Below are positions 52,776 to 56,572 of a stretch of DNA of 56,572 nt, piece after piece. Each line of letters opens with the position of its first letter. Positions within the stretch are counted from its first letter, which is position 1. The stretch comes from JBOGDS01 sp050743075 (GTDB taxonomy: Bacteria; Actinomycetota; Actinomycetes; Jiangellales; Jiangellaceae): positions 1 to 56,572 of the forward strand of contig JBOGDS010000017.1 in NCBI GenBank assembly GCA_050743075.1, written 5' to 3'. Both the position numbers and the translations under genes were made by a program. The notes under the pieces are model-generated. The model worked only from the letters and a program-made list of their open reading frames with translations. It ran no database searches and was not told the origin of the DNA.

Positions 52776-53380
52776 GATCCCGGCACCAGCGGTGCGATGC
52801 GCTTGAGCCCGAGGACGACGACGAGGCACGCGACACCCACGAGCAGGCTCCACCCCTGGGTGGCGGCCAGCTCACCGAGGAGATGCCACAGCTTCTCGAA
52901 GAAGTTGCCGTCACCGCCCTCCACGCCGAACAGCTTGGGCACCTGGCCGATGATGATGACCAGTGCCATCCCGACGATGAAGCCCTTGAGCACTGGCTCG
53001 GAGATGAAGTTCGCCAGGAAGCCGAGCCGCAGCAGGCCGGCGACGGCGGCGACGACGCCGACCGCGATGGCAAGACCCGTCGTATAGGCAGTGAAGTCGT
53101 CCGACCCCGCCGATACGAAGCCGCCGACGACGCCGGCGGACAGCGCCGCGGTGGCCGACATGGGCCCGACGACCAGGTGGCGCGAGCTGCCGAAGAGCGG
53201 GTAGAGCAGCAGCGCCGGCACCGCCGCGTACAGTCCGATCACCGGGGAGACGCCTGCGATCGACGCGTACGCGAGCGACTCGGGGATGAGCACCGCCCAC
53301 ACCGTCAGGCCGGCGACGATGTCCCCGCGCAGCCAGCTCGACCGGTAGCCGCGCAACGACGAGAACAGCCATGTCTGCAT
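52770..53380 (-). pseudogene. N-terminal half of a SulP transporter, fused to sulfatase remnant
   Basis: Starts at an ATG at 53380 (MQTWLFSSLRGYRSSWLRGD) and reads a normal SulP N-terminus: VWAVLIPESLAYASIAGVSP, LFGSSRHLVVGPMSATAALS and KGFIVGMALVIIIGQVPKLF. After about 203 residues, at LVPGSLVA, it passes in frame into sulfatase sequence (TMDRLAAGGL), showing a deletion that joined the two genes. The second half of the membrane domain and the STAS domain are absent. The joint frame continues to 51740 but only as out-of-frame sulfatase DNA. Confidence 0.85.
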
Positions 53381-53387
53381 GGCTGTC

Positions 53388-54065
53388 CTAGCCGGCCAAC
53401 CCGGCGATGCCGTCACCGATCAGCTTCGCGGCGATCACGAGACACAGCACGGCCATGATCGCCGCGTTGTTCTGCCCGAGCCAGGTCTTGAGGTCAGCCA
53501 GCAGCCTCTCCGCGCGATCACCCATGGCGAAGTAGATGACTACCGGGATTGCCGGGCCGATCGCTCCGATCAGGGCGAACACGACCAGCGCCACGATCTG
53601 CTGCCCGGTGTCGATTCCCGTCTGGGCGATGGCGGCGGCCGCGGCGAGCACGAGCAGGAGGTTCTTGGGGTTGACGCCGGACAGCAGGGCACCCATGCCG
53701 AGCGAGCGCACGGGCGTGAAGGCGTCGACCGCGTGCATCCACGACGGGAGCTCGCCCGGTTCGTCCCCCTTCGGCCTGCCTCTCCAGGTTCGCACGGCGA
53801 CCAGCAGCAGCCCGAGGCCGAGCACGACCTCCAGCCAGGAGACCCAGGCCGCCAGGTCGCCGTCATCGCTGGCATCCGCGCCACCTGAGACGAGTAGGAC
53901 GACCGTGCCCACCGCGAGGATGCCCAGCAGCCACCCGAGCAGGAAGGCCGGACCGTTGCTGCGCGCTCGCGGCGTCCCCAGCATCAGCACGACGGCGACG
54001 ATTGGCAGCGGACTGAGCGCAACACCGACGCCCAGTGGGAGCACCTGGCCGATCGCCTCTCCCAC
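53388..54065 (-). CDS. GAP/Sap (LysE-like) membrane exporter
   Basis: 225 aa, six membrane helices: VLPLGVGVALSPLPIVAVVL, GPAFLLGWLLGILAVGTVVL, LGMGALLSGVNPKNLLLVLA and IMAVLCLVIAAKLIGDGIAG. The SGVNPKN loop is typical of the GAP family, which in mycobacteria includes the sulfolipid-addressing protein Sap and the glycopeptidolipid export protein Gap. The GTG at 54065 matches family N-termini; 87 open codons upstream are not coding. Seven bases ahead of the SulP fragment and possibly the first gene of that operon. A link to sulfur-containing lipids is only suggestive. Confidence 0.8.
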   Translation of the reverse strand: MGEAIGQVLPLGVGVALSPLPIVAVVLMLGTPRARSNGPAFLLGWLLGILAVGTVVLLVSGGADASDDGDLAAWVSWLEVVLGLGLLLVAVRTWRGRPKGDEPGELPSWMHAVDAFTPVRSLGMGALLSGVNPKNLLLVLAAAAAIAQTGIDTGQQIVALVVFALIGAIGPAIPVVIYFAMGDRAERLLADLKTWLGQNNAAIMAVLCLVIAAKLIGDGIAGLAG

Positions 54066-54231
54066 GCCCCACCCCCGTGTCCACTTGTCGTCAGGATGGT
54101 GGGCACGGGCACCAGGGTCCTCACCCGAACGGGGTGAGGACGGCCATGGCGCCAGTCGGCGATGGTCGGGGCATGGGCGGCGTCCGTGGCCTCGTCGGAA
54201 CGCTGCGCCACTGGGGTCGGTCGGTCCCGAC

Positions 54232-55873
54232 ATGGCACATGTCCGCGAGGACGCGACGGCCGGGCTGCCAGGTGCCGTCAGCAGCGTCCCCGACGGCATG
54301 GCCTCGGCCGTCCTGATCGGCGTCAACCCGGTTTACGGCCTCTACGCCAGCTTCGCCGGACCGGTCGCGGGCGGCCTGACGTCGAGCACCCAGCTCATGG
54401 TGATCACGACAACCACGGCCGCTGCCCTCGCCGCGGGCTCGGCGCTGGAGGGTGTCGCAGCGGCCGACCGGCCCGGCGCCCTGTTCCTGCTCACGATCAT
54501 CTCGGGCGGCGTGGTGATCGTGGCTGGGCTGCTACGTCTGGGGCGCTACACCAGGTTCGTCTCGCACTCGGTCATGACCGGCTTCCTCACCGGGGTGTCG
54601 GTCAACATCGTCTGCGGGCAGCTTGCCGATTTCACCGGCACGACCGCGGAGGGAGCGTCGTCGCTGGCCAAAGCGGTGTGGGTGGTCACCCACCCGGGCG
54701 AGATCCAGGTCGCGTCGTTGCTCGTGGGGGTCGCTGCGATGGCGATCATCGTCGGGCTGGCGTCAACCCGATGGTCGACGGTCAGCGCCCTGGTCGCTCT
54801 GGTCGTGCCCTCCGTCGCGGTCATCCTCGCCGGCGCCGACGTACTCCGCGTCGAGGACGTCGGCGACATCCCCCGCGGCGTGCCACTCCCGGCCCTTCCC
54901 GACCTCGGCGCCTTCTCGTTCGAGCTGGTCGCGGGTGCGCTCGCCGTCGCCGTCATCGTCCTGGTCCAGGATGCCGGGGTCAGCGAGTCGGCGCCCAATC
55001 GCGACGGGACCCCGTCGGACGCGAACCGCGACTTCGTCGCCCAGGGTGTCGGCAACGTGGCCGCTGGGTTCTTCCGCGGCCAGCCGGTGGGTGGGTCGGT
55101 GGGCCAGACGGCATTGAACCAGACGCTCGGCGCCCGGACCCGGTGGGCGGCCATCCTCTCCGGGATCTGGGTGGTGGTCATCCTGGTGGCGTTCTCGGGC
55201 ATGGTCGGGAAGGTGGCGATGCCGATCCTCTCGGCCGTCCTGATCTATGCCGCGGTCGGCTCACTCCGCCCGGCCGAGGTCGCCACGATCTGGCGCACCG
55301 GGAGCACGTCGCAGGTCGCACTCGTCACGACGTTCGTCGCGACCCTCTTCCTTCCCGTCACCGCCGCGGTCGGCCTCGGGGTGGCGCTGTCGCTGCTGCT
55401 CCAGCTCAACCAGGAGGCGATGGACCTCAAGGTCGTCGCGCTCGTTGCACGGCCCGACGCCCGGATGGTCGAGCGGGAGACTCCCGCCGACCTGCCCAGC
55501 GGCCAGGTGACGGTTCTCGACGTGTACGGCAGTCTGCTCTACGCGGGTTCGCGGACCCTGCAGGCCCGGCTGCCCTATCCCACCGGCTCGCAACGCCCAG
55601 CTGTGGTCCTACGCCTGCGAGGCCGGACGTCGCTGGGCGCCACGTTCTTCCGGGTCGTCGCCGACTATGCCCAGCGGCTGGGCCCACGTCGACGGGCGTC
55701 TCTACCTGTCCGGAGTCGACCCGGCGTTGCTCGGCCAGCTCCAGAACACCGGGCGGGTCGCCGTTTCCGGTCCGATCCAGCCGGTCGTCGCCACCGAGGT
55801 GGTCGGCGAGTCGACGCTGGCCGCGGTGCACGATGCCGAGGCCTGGCTGGTCGAGCACCGGCCTCCGTCCTGA
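54232..55873 (+). pseudogene. Third SulP transporter, frameshifted
   Basis: Membrane domain intact from about 54250: ATAGLPGAVSSVPDGMASAV, LTSSTQLMVITTTTAAALAA, FFRGQPVGGSVGQTALNQTL, and the start of a STAS domain (GQVTVLDVYGSLLYAGSRTL). Near 55680, after VVADYAQRL, the frame changes; the natural ending VDGRLYLSGVDPALLGQLQN through AEAWLVEHRPPS is in the next frame and stops at 55871-55873. The start is also uncertain: the ATG at 54232 is used, but MGGVRGLVGTLRHWGRSVPT from an ATG at 54173, one frame over, looks like the true N-terminus, so a second shift may lie near 54240. Divergent from the GAP-like gene. Confidence 0.8.
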
Positions 55874-55926
55874 TCGGCTTCTTGTCGGCGGCGTGTGGGG
55901 CACCGGCGCCGCGAGGGGGCGGGATT

Positions 55927-56187
55927 CTACGCATCCTGACTGAGACCGAGGACACCCAGGACGCGAGTGGTGAACCCGATGACCTCATAGAGCACGCTCA
56001 CGCCGGTGACGTGCAGGAGATGCAGGCCGTCCTCCTCGGGAACGAGGACGGAAAGGCCGGCCGGATAAGGGTCACGAACAAGGGAGGTGACGTTGTTGGC
56101 GACGTCGAGGGCATGGCGAGGTGTGAGCTTCTGGCCACTCGGTGACCGCTCCCTCGTCCAGACGAGGGTGTATGCGACATCGCTCAC
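55927..56187 (-). CDS. RelE/ParE-like toxin
   Basis: 86 aa from a GTG at 56187. YTLVWTRER at the start and AGLSVLVPEEDGLHLLHVTG then VSVLYEVIGFTTRVLGVLGL at the end follow the ParE/RelE beta-strand order, with the 'Y-x-V-x-Y-E-V' type final strands. The middle is less typical. It makes a GTGA overlap with the corrected end of the antitoxin gene, the classic antitoxin-toxin layout. With the antitoxin shifted, toxin activity may be lost or lowered. Confidence 0.6.
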   Translation of the reverse strand: MSDVAYTLVWTRERSPSGQKLTPRHALDVANNVTSLVRDPYPAGLSVLVPEEDGLHLLHVTGVSVLYEVIGFTTRVLGVLGLSQDA

Positions 56188-56458
56188 CCAGGCTCACCAC
56201 GGGCCAGTCGCGTGTCCAGCTGCTCCAGGACGACCTCGTGAGGCACCGCATCCTCGAGGCCCGCCGGCGGCGGATCTCCGCCGGGAGCGCCTCGTTGGCG
56301 AGCATCTGTGCAGTGCGCTCACGCACCAGCTGCTTGTGCTCGGCGATCACGACCTGCAGTGCCTCATCCAACGTGGACCCACGCAGCTGCTTACGTGCGA
56401 TCTCGGCAAGTCGGTCGCGGGTATGGGAAGAAGCCCGTATCGAGGTCCCCAGGTTCAT
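56184..56458 (-). pseudogene. Antitoxin gene with a frameshift
   Basis: Starts at an ATG at 56458: MNLGTSIRASSHTRDRLAEI, ARKQLRGSTLDEALQVVIAE, a ribbon-helix-helix-like antitoxin N-terminus. Around 56255-56275, a GC-rich CGCCGCCGGCGG stretch, the sense continues in another frame as GLEDAVPHEVVLEQLDTRLA and stops at 56184-56186, overlapping the toxin start by four bases. In its own frame the ORF instead runs on to 56072 through non-coding-looking codons. Corrected length is about 90 aa. Real mutation and sequencing error are both possible. Confidence 0.65.
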
Positions 56459-56509
56459 GCGGTGGTCGCAACACCCACCTGATTGATCGATCCTTGTGAG
56501 GTGTTGACG

Positions 56510-56572
56510 ATGACTGCACGTTTCTCCAACGAGTTGGTCGCCGAGTTGTATCAGCCGTTCTGGGCTGCGTGG
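56510..56572 (+). CDS. Start of an unidentified gene (cut by window edge)
   Basis: An ATG at 56510 opens 21 codons (TARFSNELVAELYQPFWAAW after Met) to the right edge without a stop. A GAGGTG about eight bases upstream could be a ribosome site. The aromatic 'YQPFWAAW' stretch recalls N-termini of some transposases with a helix-turn-helix, and the neighbourhood is rich in remnants, but 21 residues are too few for a family call. Confidence 0.4.
   Translation, partial: MTARFSNELVAELYQPFWAAW

Noticed and set aside
1..56572. CRISPR arrays, rRNA and tRNA genes
   Set aside because: No spaced direct repeats, conserved rRNA blocks or cloverleaf-like segments were found by reading either strand.

Overview
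This window is high-GC DNA with frequent GTG starts and many ATGA/GTGA stop-start overlaps. It comes from an actinobacterium (Actinomycetota). Supporting markers are opcA beside zwf, the gene order sufR-B-D-C-S-U-T, a tkt-tal-pgi-zwf-opcA-pgl run next to ctaB/ctaA, and a SufB gene carrying inteins. The genus cannot be fixed from the sequence alone.

Layout. (1) 1-5.3 kb: the left edge cuts an IS630-like transposase gene. Next, on the minus strand, is a molybdo-hydroxylase maturation set (MoxR ATPase, VWA/CoxE-like, XdhC, MobA-like) without the enzyme it would serve, then a Phd/VapC toxin-antitoxin pair with a shortened toxin and two translationally coupled small genes. (2) 5.3-15.6 kb, minus strand: an APH-like kinase, hisE-hisG, a riboflavin operon ribD-ribE-(pnuC remnant)-ribBA-ribH under an FMN riboswitch, then rpe, rsmB, fmt, def and a HAD hydrolase. 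(3) 15.6-24.2 kb: the SUF iron-sulfur assembly operon, led by the SufR regulator, with two full-size LAGLIDADG inteins in SufB. (4) 24.2-33.7 kb: a free-standing subtilase propeptide, a secreted S8 subtilase, an ABC-2 exporter, a frameshifted methyltransferase, and heme A synthase (ctaA) and heme O synthase (ctaB). (5) 33.7-42.4 kb: a structured intergenic region, then the pentose-phosphate operon. (6) 42.4-56.6 kb: an accessory island of small membrane proteins, three sulfatase genes (two broken), a formylglycine-generating enzyme, HAD phosphatases (one collapsed), three SulP transporters (two damaged, one with an altered tail), a GAP/LysE-like exporter, a toxin-antitoxin pair with a frameshifted antitoxin, and the start of an unidentified gene at the right edge.

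How the genes work together. The FMN riboswitch places flavin synthesis under end-product control. SufR probably does the same for Fe-S supply, and every SufB molecule must splice out two inteins. The pentose-phosphate operon supplies NADPH and pentoses, and rpe lies elsewhere, next to the riboflavin operon. The sulfatase island reads as a sulfate-ester scavenging module: FGE activates the sulfatase cysteine, sulfatases free sulfate, and SulP proteins move anions. Much of the island is decaying.

The main unexpected pattern is the number of gene remnants in which both ends survive but the middle is lost (PnuC, VapC, a HAD enzyme, a sulfatase tail, a SulP-sulfatase fusion), together with single-base frameshifts confined to accessory genes while core operons stay intact. 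The other notable items are the double-intein SufB, the stand-alone propeptide gene, and several long perfect inverted repeats in intergenic DNA.
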